This document shows, piece after piece, positions 16,181-24,777 of a stretch of DNA of 64,000 nucleotides. The stretch comes from Afipia sp. (GTDB lineage Bacteria > Pseudomonadota > Alphaproteobacteria > Rhizobiales > Xanthobacteraceae): assembly GCA_017308595.1 (NCBI GenBank), contig JAFKER010000011.1, positions 1-64,000 on the forward strand. The letters are read 5' to 3'. Under the pieces are notes generated by a model. The model did no database searches. It saw only the letters and a list, made by a program, of their open reading frames with translations, and was not told where the DNA came from. Made by a program: the position numbers and the translations under genes. How positions within the stretch are numbered: position 1 is the first letter of the stretch; each line of letters begins with the position of its first letter.

Positions 16181-16217
16181 TCAGGCAGAGCCGCATCAAG
16201 GTTGCCCGAGATCACCG

Positions 16218-17009
16218 ATGACCTTTCCGCCCCAACGTATCGTTTGCCTCACGGAAGAGACGGTCGAGACGCTGTATCTGCTCGGCGAGCAGGATCGCAT
16301 TGTCGGCGTATCGGGTTATGCCGTGCGGCCGCCGCAAGTCCGGCGCGAGAAGCCGCGGGTTTCGGCGTTCATTTCGGCGGACGTACCGAAAATTCTGGCG
16401 CTTAATCCTGATCTGGTTCTCGCATTCTCGGATTTGCAGGCCGATATCGTTGCCGATCTGGTGCGCGCGGGCGTGGCAGTGCATGGGTTTAACCAGCGCG
16501 ACGTCGCCGGAATTCTGGCGATGATCCGCACGCTCGGCGGGTTGATCGGCGAGGCCGGAAAGGCGGATACGCTTGCGTCGCGATTCGAGCAGCGGCTTGC
16601 ACTGGTCGCTGCGATCAAGCGCGGCAAACGGCCGCGTGTCTATTTCGAGGAGTGGGATGATCCGATGATCAGCGGCATCGGCTGGGTGTCCGATCTGATC
16701 GCCATTGCAGGCGGAGAGGATATTTTCCCGCTGCTTGCAAGGGAGAAGGCGGCCAAGGACCGAATTGTTACTCCTGAGGCAGTGATTGCTGCCAATCCTG
16801 ACGTGATCCTCGCATCATGGTGCGGGAAGAAAGTCGTGCCGGACAAAATCCGTCAGCGAGCCGGATGGGAGACCATCGCGGCGGTCCGAGACAACCGGAT
16901 TGTCGAGATCAAATCGCCTCTGATCCTGCAGCCCGGGCCAGCGGCCCTGACCGACGGCTTGGATGCCATCGCCGTCGCATTGTGGGGCCGGGACGGTTTC
17001 ACCTCCTGA
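16218..17009 (+). CDS. BtuF-like cobalamin/periplasmic-binding-fold protein without signal peptide
   Basis: The protein has 263 residues of the helical-backbone metal-receptor type (class III binding protein): RIVCLTEETVETLYLLGEQDRIVGVS at the start, ILALNPDLVLAFS near 60, and AANPDVILASWCG near 194. It resembles BtuF-like B12-binding proteins. No signal peptide or lipobox is visible, and no upstream ATG in frame would add one, so it should be cytoplasmic unless the start is wrong. No ABC permease or ATPase accompanies it. Cobalamin delivery inside the cell is one idea; the ligand is unproven. Confidence 0.75.
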   Translation: MTFPPQRIVCLTEETVETLYLLGEQDRIVGVSGYAVRPPQVRREKPRVSAFISADVPKILALNPDLVLAFSDLQADIVADLVRAGVAVHGFNQRDVAGILAMIRTLGGLIGEAGKADTLASRFEQRLALVAAIKRGKRPRVYFEEWDDPMISGIGWVSDLIAIAGGEDIFPLLAREKAAKDRIVTPEAVIAANPDVILASWCGKKVVPDKIRQRAGWETIAAVRDNRIVEIKSPLILQPGPAALTDGLDAIAVALWGRDGFTS

Positions 17010-17104
17010 AGATCGAGTATCTCCGCTATCGTTCTCCAGAGAAAGCTTTTCAATTAGCTTAGGTCGGATTAATGACATGATTGGATAAGAAAAATTGATC
17101 CAAC

Positions 17105-18004
17105 ATGGTCTCGCTCAAACAGCTCAAATACTTCGATGCCGTCGCCCGGTCCCGCCATTTCGGCAAGGCTGCGGAGTCCTGTGCTGTGACCCAGCCTGCG
17201 TTGTCGATGCAGATTCAGGAGCTTGAGAAGTTTCTCGGTGTTCAGCTTCTGGAACGTGGCCGCAGCGGTGTGATGCTGACGGAGAGCGGCAAGGAAATCG
17301 CCGAGCGCGCGGCGCGGGTCCTCGCGGATGTGCGCGATATTGTCGATGTCGCACGTCAACAGGGGAACGTGCTCGCCGGGCCGCTGGGTTTCGGTGTCAT
17401 TCCATCGGTGGCGCCATACATCCTGCCGCAGCTGTTGCCGATGGTGCGCGATACGTTTCCTGACCTCGATCTGCATATTCGCGAGAGCCAGACACAGACT
17501 TTGGTGAGCGAACTTCTCGATGGCCAGCTTGATGTGCTGTTGCTCGCGCTGCCGGTCGATCACCCTGACATCGAAACCGTTCGTCTGTTCGATGACCGCT
17601 TCCTGCTTGCCATGGCGTCCTCGCACCGGATGTCCGACCGCGTAAAGGCCACCCCCGACTTGCTGGAGACAGAAAAGCTGCTCTTGCTGGAGGAGGGGCA
17701 CTGTATGCGTGATCAGGCGCTGGCCTTCTGCAGCCTGCGCCGGATCGAGAACATCAACACCTTCGGTGCATCGAGCTTGTCCACACTGGTGCAAATGGTA
17801 GCTAATGGTCTCGGCATGACGCTATTGCCGGAGCTTGCTGTGCCGCTCGAAAGCCGGCGAGGAGATATTCGGCTGATGCGGTTTACCGATCCCGAACCCC
17901 AGCGTGTGATCGGGCTGGCCTGGCGCAGAAGTTCGCCTCGCAAGCGCCATTTCGAAGAACTTGGGCAGATGATTGCGGCGATAACACCCCCGCAGTCGCA
18001 ATAG
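17105..18004 (+). CDS. oxyR: OxyR-type LysR regulator (hydrogen peroxide sensor)
   Basis: The protein has 299 residues. The N-terminal helix-turn-helix is of LysR type (HFGKAAESCAVTQPALSMQI near 17-37). The effector domain carries GHCMRDQALAFC with Cys200 and Cys209, which match the redox pair of E. coli OxyR (Cys199/Cys208) in spacing and surroundings. That makes a peroxide-sensing OxyR likely rather than a generic LysR. No catalase or ahpC lies next to it, so it acts in trans here. The 95-base upstream gap is AT-rich near the start and may hold its own operator, but I could not place the four-part OxyR box with confidence. Confidence 0.85.
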   Translation: MVSLKQLKYFDAVARSRHFGKAAESCAVTQPALSMQIQELEKFLGVQLLERGRSGVMLTESGKEIAERAARVLADVRDIVDVARQQGNVLAGPLGFGVIPSVAPYILPQLLPMVRDTFPDLDLHIRESQTQTLVSELLDGQLDVLLLALPVDHPDIETVRLFDDRFLLAMASSHRMSDRVKATPDLLETEKLLLLEEGHCMRDQALAFCSLRRIENINTFGASSLSTLVQMVANGLGMTLLPELAVPLESRRGDIRLMRFTDPEPQRVIGLAWRRSSPRKRHFEELGQMIAAITPPQSQ

Positions 18005-18030
18005 CAGCGGAATAGCTGCGTTTCAAAAGT

Positions 18031-19443
18031 TTATGCGACTGCCTTCTCGGCAGTTTGGCGCGGCCACTCGATGAGAGGAGCGCCAAAAGCTCTGCTCCAA
18101 ACGCTCAGGAAACGGGGAAACCATGAGTGCGCAATCGCGCCACGGTACGCCCATGTGCGGTATTGAAGACCGTTTTCGGACAGAAGCTCCTGATAGCCGC
18201 CATGGGTTTCCGTGGCGTCATGGATGTGACGCAGGATATCGCGTGCGTAAGGCTGGTATTTCCCCGTTCCGGAGAATTCATCATATTCGAGCATGCGGTC
18301 GGCGAACTCGACGTTGAATGTCGGCCATGCGGACCGCCCCTGATAGGACGGGGTGGCGATCCGGTGGATGAATTTCTTGCGAGGGTTATCCGCCGACACG
18401 AAAAAGTGGAATGTATCCGGAATCCGGAAGCGCGGCTCGGCGAGAATGAAATCGGCGGTCGTGCTGAACAGTGCGCGCTCGCTCTCGTTTTTGAAGTTCC
18501 AGAAACCGTGCTGCACATTCACAAAATCGAGCGCAATAGCGAGCGCAGGCGAGTCCGTCTTGCAGTCCAGGCTGTGCTTGATGTAGCCATCGCGGCCGAA
18601 CAGCAGAAGCAATTCGGTTTTGTATTGCGCAAGGCTGCGTCCGAGAATTGTCTCCAACTCGGCTGTATCAACAATCCCGAGCCTGATGCTCTGCTGAAAT
18701 GTGGCGTAGACGCTGGCATTGGTGACGAAGCGCAGCCGCTCCGCGCGGGTGTCCGTCGCCGCTGAGCGGGGTGCGCGGACATCGCAAAGGAGAGTGCGGG
18801 TTCCGTTGCGCTCATAAGGTTCAAGGCTCTTTGCAAGATCGAGGACGGATTTGTTCAGGTCTGCACGATATTCGCACAGCAGCGCGCGGCCGCTACCGGC
18901 AGCTTTCGCCATGCCGCTGTGAGGTGAGGTTCGCAAGTCAGCACGCACAATCTGCTCCAGGCCTGCCTGCACGCCAAGAAGTGTATCTGACGGAGGCGCG
19001 AAATAGTTGGCGCCGATGTAGCGATTACGCTTCACGGGAATAAGTGTTGTGGTGACAGTGCCGGAGCGCACCGCGCCGAGCATCAGCCGCACGCTTTTCT
19101 CCAGCAGACGAATCCGGCGCGCTGCGTCCTCTGAGTCGATGATGGTCTGCGGATCGAGAACGTCAGGATAAAACCAGGCGAAGTCGCGCGGATAATAAGC
19201 CGAAGCATGCGGAGCCCCGGTGACTAGAAACGCCTCTTGCACGGAGAAGGCGCTGTTCATGGAGTTGCGATAAAGCTCATCGATCTTTGCCGGGGCATAA
19301 TCGGCGCGGCGCAGGAAGCGATCGGAGAGAAAGTTGGTGGCCTGCAGACAGTTGGCGACGCAGGTTGCGGCGAGGCCTTGATAGAACCTATGCTCAGAAT
19401 TTGAAGGCAGGAGTCCTTCGATGCCGCTCACAATATCCTCCAT
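18031..19443 (-). CDS. Protein of unknown function, about 470 residues
   Basis: I do not recognise this gene. It encodes a soluble, mostly helical-looking protein without signal peptide or membrane segment. Notable stretches are SAYYPRDFAWFYPDVLDPQ near residue 80, YIGANYFAPPSDTLLGVQ near 145, NVQHGFWNFKNESERALF near 310 and RTWAYRGAIAHSWFPRF near 430. The RDFAW pattern and many aromatic turns recall alpha/alpha-toroid glycosidases, but this is only a hint. The ATG at 19443 (MEDIVSG) lacks a clear ribosome site; the frame is open further up to a TTG at 19566. Base composition seems less GC-rich than the neighbours, as in the kinase gene to the right. It converges on oxyR. Confidence 0.55.
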   Translation of the reverse strand: MEDIVSGIEGLLPSNSEHRFYQGLAATCVANCLQATNFLSDRFLRRADYAPAKIDELYRNSMNSAFSVQEAFLVTGAPHASAYYPRDFAWFYPDVLDPQTIIDSEDAARRIRLLEKSVRLMLGAVRSGTVTTTLIPVKRNRYIGANYFAPPSDTLLGVQAGLEQIVRADLRTSPHSGMAKAAGSGRALLCEYRADLNKSVLDLAKSLEPYERNGTRTLLCDVRAPRSAATDTRAERLRFVTNASVYATFQQSIRLGIVDTAELETILGRSLAQYKTELLLLFGRDGYIKHSLDCKTDSPALAIALDFVNVQHGFWNFKNESERALFSTTADFILAEPRFRIPDTFHFFVSADNPRKKFIHRIATPSYQGRSAWPTFNVEFADRMLEYDEFSGTGKYQPYARDILRHIHDATETHGGYQELLSENGLQYRTWAYRGAIAHSWFPRFLSVWSRAFGAPLIEWPRQTAEKAVA

Positions 19444-19996
19444 CGCAATTTGATTGCGGACTGAATAGCCCGATGCCCCGATTCGATTGAAGCGCCATAT
19501 GCACGCACGCGGCTGATCGCGCAACGTGCAGCAATCATGCGCGACAGCGCGTTTGTGGGAAGTCAAGATTCTGAAATGTAATTGTCATAATCAGTCTGCA
19601 CGGGGCATGGCTGGACTTAGCCTGACTGGCATGCCTCTTTTCCAGATGATGGCGACGGTCGCCAGATCTACGTCGAGCTTGAACATGCAGAACGTCCTTG
19701 CGCCGGAAGCCCGTGATTTGCGGATTCCTGACAAGTCGCGGAGTAGCGCCTATTTCGGACTCTCGCGTTCATCGAGCGGGCATCTCCAAATACGATATCG
19801 ATGAAGAAGGGTGCGAGATCGCAATTCCCGCAGACCGCGTCACGTATCACCAAGCGGGAATAGACGGTCTCCATTTTCGAGCATCGGCCGGTTTTATTTT
19901 GGCTGGAACCAGGAAATTTAGGCTTGATTTTCGAACAGTTCCAGTTTGACCTTAGCCAATCTCCACTACGGGAACTTGCCCGCAACGAAGTTGACG
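19444..19996. other. 553-base intergenic region, AT-richer than its surroundings
   Basis: This gap separates the unknown protein (leftward) from the sensor kinase (rightward). It probably holds both promoters. A frame at 19698-19949 on the plus strand ends with a short hydrophilic stretch (GISKYDIDEEGCEIAIP), but it has no ribosome site or clear family, so I do not call it. Confidence 0.4.
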
Positions 19997-21046
19997 ATGG
20001 AAACTGCCGCTAAAATTTACTCGAGTATTATGTTCCCTGGGGTTGCTGCTGAAGCCGAGCCGCATTTTTCTGAAATTCAGAAGAGAATGCTGGATGCAAC
20101 GCCGGATTGCATCAAGGTTCTCTCGCCCGATGGAAGATTACTGGCGATGAACAAGGCGGGTTGCCTCGCTCTCAACGTCCCTGAGGACTCGGAGTTCGGG
20201 ATGCCTTGGCTCCCGTTGCTGCCTGAATCGGTTCACGAACTGGGTCAAAAAGCACTTCAAACGGCGATAGGCGGACATAACGCCAGGTTTCCGGGAATGA
20301 GCATTTCTTCCGACGGTTTAAGATATTGGGACAACTTGCTTAATCCTTTCGTGGATGCTTCGGGGAATGTGCTTTCCATTCTCTGTGTCTCTCGAGACGT
20401 CACCGCGACGACTGAACTGAAGCAGAAGCTGGCCGCAGCTGTAAATCGCGAGCAATTGTTGTCTCGTGAGATGCAGCACCGGATCAAGAACCTTTTCGCG
20501 GTTGTCTCTGGATTGGTATCCATCGCGGAGCGAGAGGCCGCAAGGGATCACACACCCCAAGATGCTATGAACATTCTTCGACAAAAGATTGGTGCGCTAT
20601 CCCGGGCATCGGATGCGGCCCTGCCGCACGACGAGAACGAAACTTTAGAGGCTAATCAGCTGACCATGCTGGCTCTCGTTTCGTCGGTTTTGCGGCCTTA
20701 CGGAGAACAGTGCAAGGTCGCGGGCGATGAGGTCCATGTTTCCCGCAGCAGCATAACAACAATAGCGCTGCTCCTTCATGAGCAGGCGACCAACTCCATG
20801 AAATATGGGGCACTCGGTGGCAGCCAGGGAATTGTTTCGGTGCGATGGGCCGCCGATAGCCAAGGGATCAATTTAAACTGGACCGAGAACGGTGGACCGG
20901 CAATTTCATCGGTTCCGCAGCGCCAGGGATTTGGCAGCGAGATGGTCGACCGTATTATTCAGGCTGCCGGGGGCAGAGTAGATAGAACCTGGGACCGAGC
21001 GGGCGTCATAATCGATCTATATCTGCCGGAATCGTTCATGGCTTAG
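19997..21046 (+). CDS. PAS-domain HWE-family sensor histidine kinase
   Basis: The protein has 349 residues from the ATG at 19997; an in-frame TTG at 19946 is possible and neither start has a strong ribosome site. A PAS domain covers about 30-140 (LDATPDCIKVLSPDGRLLAMN). The phosphoacceptor box is EMQHRIKNLFAVVSGL with the His near residue 160, and the ATP domain has LHEQATNSMKYGALG and the NLNWTENGGP stretch that marks HWE kinases. No membrane segment, so it senses a cytoplasmic signal. No response regulator is adjacent; many HWE kinases of this order feed the PhyR general stress pathway, which would fit the EcfG promoters in this window. That link is inferred. Confidence 0.85.
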   Translation: METAAKIYSSIMFPGVAAEAEPHFSEIQKRMLDATPDCIKVLSPDGRLLAMNKAGCLALNVPEDSEFGMPWLPLLPESVHELGQKALQTAIGGHNARFPGMSISSDGLRYWDNLLNPFVDASGNVLSILCVSRDVTATTELKQKLAAAVNREQLLSREMQHRIKNLFAVVSGLVSIAEREAARDHTPQDAMNILRQKIGALSRASDAALPHDENETLEANQLTMLALVSSVLRPYGEQCKVAGDEVHVSRSSITTIALLLHEQATNSMKYGALGGSQGIVSVRWAADSQGINLNWTENGGPAISSVPQRQGFGSEMVDRIIQAAGGRVDRTWDRAGVIIDLYLPESFMA

Positions 21047-21459
21047 GACCGGCAGTTCTCGTCCGGCTACACCTTCGCGAGAGATTGAAGCGAAGAAAGA
21101 CAATGACTGTAGCTATCAACGAGTGATTTTGAATGGCGCGCTCCGAGAGATTCGAACTCCCGACCCTCGGAATCGAAATCCGATGCTCTATCCAGCTGAG
21201 CTAGGAGCGCTGACGGGCGCACCATAGCCAATGACGGGGTGAAATCTACCCCGAAGTGGTCATAAAAATCATCTTTTCCGGGTATGACCCACGCCTGACA
21301 AGGCTCTCAATCGCTTGTTTGAAAATTGGTTTTCCGTGGCTTCCGATCCCCGTCGTCCGCTGCATCTGCGCTGTTGCAATGCGCAACATGGTTTCGTTGA
21401 CGCAGTTTGGATTGAGTCTAACATTCAGCCAGGCCCCTGAGAGGCCGTGGGAGGAATGC
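21047..21459. other. 413-base region between sensor kinase and PQQ dehydrogenase
   Basis: It contains the tRNA-Arg gene at 21134-21210 (minus strand). The remaining about 250 bases before the dehydrogenase ATG form an open frame without homology and presumably hold the promoter. No repeat or inverted element other than the tRNA was found. Confidence 0.5.
21134..21210 (-). tRNA. tRNA-Arg (anticodon TCG)
   Basis: On the minus strand a full 77-base cloverleaf is seen: acceptor GCGCTCC/GGAGCGC, D-arm GCTC/GAGC with the conserved A14 and GG, anticodon loop TTTCGAT, T-loop TTCGAAT, and encoded CCA. The anticodon TCG reads CGA and related Arg codons. A nearly identical but degenerate copy lies inverted at 23834-23910. 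Confidence 0.95.
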
Positions 21460-23637
21460 ATGATTCGTCTTGCCAGCCCGTCTACTCGCCAAAAATCTTC
21501 TGCAAATGCCGCAACCCAGCGCTCTCCGCTGGGTTTTTTGATGGTCGCGTCCGTGATGACGGCGCTGACCTGTTTCTCCAGCGCTTCTGCGCAATCGCCT
21601 GCAAAAGGATCCCCTGAACACATCAAGGCTGTGACATCAGCTGTCGATCAGAATTCGATCAAGGCCAACGCGGCCACGTCGAACGACTGGCCTGCTGTCG
21701 GCCTCGATTACGGTGAAACCCGCTTCAGCAAACTCAACCAGATCAACGTCGACAATGTGAAGAATCTCGGCCTGGTCTGGTCATACAATCTGGAATCATC
21801 GCGAGGCGTGGAAGCGACCCCGATTGTTGTTGATGGCATTATGTATGTCAGCGCATCGTGGAGCGTGGTGCACGCGATCGATGTTCGCACCGGCAAGAAA
21901 ATCTGGACCTTCGATCCCGAAGTACCGCGAACCATCGGTTACAAAGGCTGTTGCGACGTCGTGAACCGTGGCGTCGCGCTGCACAAGGGCAAGATTTTTG
22001 TCGGAGCTTATGATGGCCGGCTGATCGCGCTCGATGCCGTCACCGGCAAAAAGGTCTGGGAAAAAGATACCCTGATCGACAAGGAGCACTCCTACACGAT
22101 CACCGGCGCGCCGCGCGTGGTGAACGGGAAGGTCGTCATCGGCAATGGCGGCGCGGAATACGGCGCACGCGGCTATGTCACGGCCTATGACGCAGAGACA
22201 GGCAATCAGGCATGGCGCTGGTTTGTCGTTCCCGGCGATCCGTCCAAGCCATACGAAGACGAGTCAATGGAAGCGGCCGCCAAGACATGGGACCCGGCAG
22301 GCAAATACTGGATCAATGGGGGCGGCGGTACGGCGTGGGACACCATCACCTTCGATCCCGAACTGAACCTTGTCTACATCGGCACCGGCAACGGATCGCC
22401 GTGGAATAGGCATCTCCGCAGCCCAGCCGGTGGCGACAATCTCTATCTGGCGTCGATTGTTGCGCTGAATGCCGACACGGGAAAGTATGTCTGGCACTAT
22501 CAGGAAACGCCGGGTGATCACTGGGATTACACATCAACGCAGCCGATGATCCTGGCCGACATCAATATCGACGGCGCACCGAGAAAAGTCATTCTTCACG
22601 CGCCGAAGAACGGCTTCTTCTTCGTGATCGATCGCACCAACGGCAAATTTATTTCGGCGAAGAACTTCGTCGAGGTGAATTGGGCGACGGGGTATGACGC
22701 CAACGGACGTCCGATCGAGGTTGCCGCAGCGCGCGATCCCGAAAAGGGAATGGACAGCATTCCCGGTCCGTTCGGCGCTCATAACTGGCATCCGATGTCA
22801 TTCAATCCGATGACAGGGTTGGTCTATCTGCCTGCACAGGGCGTGCCCCTCAATCTCACGCCGCTGAAGGACTGGACGCAGAACGGCAACAAGCCCGGCG
22901 AGTTCGGCGGCAACACCGGTTGGAATACCGGCTTTGCGCTGAATGCGACGCCCCCCAAGAACCTGCCGTTCGGCCGGCTCATTGCGTGGGATCCGGTCAA
23001 GCAGAAGGAGGCCTGGAAGCAGGAATATGTCGCGCCATGGAATGGCGGGACGTTGACCACGGCCGGCAATCTTGTGTTCCAGGGAACCGCTGACGGGCGT
23101 TTCATTGCCTACAATGCAACGTCCGGCGAGAAGCTCTGGGAGAGTCCAACCGGAAGCGGCGTTGTCGCTGCGGCTTCGACCTATATGCTCGACGGCAAGC
23201 AGTACGTGTCGATCGCAGTCGGGTGGGGTGGCGTGTTCGGGATCACGCAGCGCGTGACCGATCAGGACAATCCGGGCCGGGTTTACACCTTCGCCATCGG
23301 CGGCAAGGAGCCACTGCCGGCGATGACCAAGTACCAGATGGAAAATCTGGTCGCCGGTGTGAAGTACGATCCGGCGGATGTCGGGCCAGGCACGTTGCTC
23401 TATGTCAGCAGCTGCGCGACCTGCCATGGTGTGCCTGGCGTGGACAAGGGCGGCAACGTCAGGAATCTCGGCTATGTCAGTCCGGAGACCATCGCGAACC
23501 TGAAGAACTTTGTGTTCAAGGGCCCGCACGTTGACAAGGGGATGCCGGACTTCACCGGAAAGCTGAGCGAAGGCGATGTGGTCAAGATCATCGCGTTCAT
23601 TCAGGGAACTGCGGACGCGGTTCGCCCGAAAAAGTAG
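21460..23637 (+). CDS. PQQ-dependent alcohol dehydrogenase with C-terminal cytochrome c (quinohemoprotein type)
   Basis: The protein has 725 residues. A signal peptide (about 21-45, ending SASAQ) sends it to the periplasm. An eight-bladed PQQ propeller follows, with tryptophan-docking repeats, the vicinal Cys-Cys in GYKGCCDVVNRG, and the catalytic Asp in GDHWDYTSTQP. The position two after that Asp is Thr, not Asp, so it lacks the lanthanide signature of XoxF and should use Ca2+. The last 100 residues form a cytochrome c domain with CATCH as the only haem site. The ATG at 21460 is chosen for its GGGAGGA site. It oxidises alcohols or aldehydes and passes electrons to the respiratory chain. No PQQ synthesis genes are near. 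It sits alone between two inverted tRNA-Arg copies. Confidence 0.9.
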   Translation: MIRLASPSTRQKSSANAATQRSPLGFLMVASVMTALTCFSSASAQSPAKGSPEHIKAVTSAVDQNSIKANAATSNDWPAVGLDYGETRFSKLNQINVDNVKNLGLVWSYNLESSRGVEATPIVVDGIMYVSASWSVVHAIDVRTGKKIWTFDPEVPRTIGYKGCCDVVNRGVALHKGKIFVGAYDGRLIALDAVTGKKVWEKDTLIDKEHSYTITGAPRVVNGKVVIGNGGAEYGARGYVTAYDAETGNQAWRWFVVPGDPSKPYEDESMEAAAKTWDPAGKYWINGGGGTAWDTITFDPELNLVYIGTGNGSPWNRHLRSPAGGDNLYLASIVALNADTGKYVWHYQETPGDHWDYTSTQPMILADINIDGAPRKVILHAPKNGFFFVIDRTNGKFISAKNFVEVNWATGYDANGRPIEVAAARDPEKGMDSIPGPFGAHNWHPMSFNPMTGLVYLPAQGVPLNLTPLKDWTQNGNKPGEFGGNTGWNTGFALNATPPKNLPFGRLIAWDPVKQKEAWKQEYVAPWNGGTLTTAGNLVFQGTADGRFIAYNATSGEKLWESPTGSGVVAAASTYMLDGKQYVSIAVGWGGVFGITQRVTDQDNPGRVYTFAIGGKEPLPAMTKYQMENLVAGVKYDPADVGPGTLLYVSSCATCHGVPGVDKGGNVRNLGYVSPETIANLKNFVFKGPHVDKGMPDFTGKLSEGDVVKIIAFIQGTADAVRPKK

Positions 23638-23833
23638 AGCGGGCGGCTTGTCCGGCGCAGCGGCGGCCGCTTCGGCTTTCGCTGCGCGTCCTTGCGGTTA
23701 TCCAGTCAATTCCATTCAGGGGTCCAGACTGTCGAAAATCGGCAGAAATCGAAGATTTGACGATGAGGTGGGATTGTTCATTCTACTGTAAGCGGTTGCG
23801 CGGCGACCCGGCCTGACCTATTGAACCTGTCGA

Positions 23834-23910
23834 GCGTTCCTGGCCCGGCTGGATAGAGCATCGGATTTCGATTCCGAGGGTCGGGAGTTCGAATCTCTCG
23901 AAGCGCTTCA
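23834..23910 (+). pseudogene. Degenerate inverted copy of tRNA-Arg(TCG)
   Basis: These 77 bases align without gaps to the tRNA-Arg at 21134-21210, on the opposite strand. Counting by eye, 70 of 77 bases agree, and positions 16-66 are all identical. The seven changes lie near both ends: positions 4, 9, 12, 14 (the universally conserved A14), 67, 73 and 74. They break one acceptor pair and one D-stem pair, and turn the CCA end into TCA. It is therefore most likely a non-functional copy. It ends 18 bases before the TPR gene. Confidence 0.85.
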
Positions 23911-23928
23911 GTTGTCCACGTAAGGCCG

Positions 23929-24771
23929 ATGTCAAAGAGCTCTTCCTCGGATCGAAACAGGCCGCCCCCACCAGCGCTCCAAAAGGCAATGCTGGCGCTG
24001 CAGATGCAGCATCTTGAGGATGCCGAGCGGCTCGCGTTGCAAGTTCTGAAATCCGATCGCGGTAACGTGCTTGCGGCGGAAATCGTTGGCCGCGCGCTTC
24101 TTGCGCAAAATCGCCTTGACGAGGCCATCGCGCATCTGGCGAAATTCGTGCGCAGGACCGACGAGCCATCGATCGAAGCCTTGCTCGCGGGCATGCTTGC
24201 CGCTGCCGGACGCCGCGACGAGGCATTGGATCATCTACGACGCGCCGTCGCGCAGCGCCCGCCTTACATTCCGGCGTTTGTCGAACTCGCATTGCAGTTG
24301 CGCAAGACCGGACAGTTCGACGAGGCCGTGACGGTCACCGAGACCGGTTTGAGTTTCGCGCCGCAATCAACCGATCTGCAACTTGCTCTCGGATACGTTT
24401 CGGCGGACCGCAACGATCGGGTCCGGGCGCGGGCCGTGTTTGAGAAAGTTCACGAAACGGAGCCGACGCATCACGATGCCTTGCTGGCTCTTGCTGTGGC
24501 AGTGCTGTGGGACGGCGGCTACAGCAGGGCCGCGGACCTGTATCGCCGCGCGCTCGCTATCAAGCCTCTGGATGATACGCGCATCCGCCTTGGGAAATGC
24601 TTGCTCGAGCTCCGGCAGCGGGAGGAGGCGGAAGCACTTTTCCGTGCATCCGCCCATGGGGCAGGTAAACTGGCCGCCCCTGCGGTTATTGCGATGGTGT
24701 CCGGATCACACGGGCGAATTTTTCTGAAGCCGAGTGCGGCGCTGGATTTCTTGCGCGCTCGAAACGATTGA
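23929..24771 (+). CDS. Tetratricopeptide repeat protein
   Basis: The protein has 280 residues and no signal peptide. From about residue 20 to 235 it consists of helical TPR-like repeats (for example ALAVAVLWDGGYSRAADLYRRALAIKP near 185 and LGKCLLELRQREEAEALFRA near 220). It starts with a polar Ser/Pro-rich stretch. TPR proteins serve as scaffolds; the partner is unknown. The last 40 residues are not repeat-like. It follows the degenerate tRNA copy by 18 bases, and its promoter would overlap that copy. The converging gene ends six bases after its stop. Confidence 0.75.
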   Translation: MSKSSSSDRNRPPPPALQKAMLALQMQHLEDAERLALQVLKSDRGNVLAAEIVGRALLAQNRLDEAIAHLAKFVRRTDEPSIEALLAGMLAAAGRRDEALDHLRRAVAQRPPYIPAFVELALQLRKTGQFDEAVTVTETGLSFAPQSTDLQLALGYVSADRNDRVRARAVFEKVHETEPTHHDALLALAVAVLWDGGYSRAADLYRRALAIKPLDDTRIRLGKCLLELRQREEAEALFRASAHGAGKLAAPAVIAMVSGSHGRIFLKPSAALDFLRARND

Positions 24772-24777
24772 CCTCTA

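Noticed and set aside
18050..18062. Short match to the tRNA-Arg 3' end (TGGCGCG) near the end of the low-GC block, considered as an att repeat
   Set aside because: Only seven to eight bases agree, which is expected by chance; no integrase is present.
19698..19949. 83-residue frame before the sensor kinase, considered as a PilZ-like small protein
   Set aside because: Only a weak hydrophilic resemblance, no ribosome site, and it overlaps the likely promoter region.
23834..23910. Considered as a second functional tRNA-Arg
   Set aside because: Loss of the invariant A14, broken acceptor and D-stem pairs and TCA in place of CCA make normal function unlikely.
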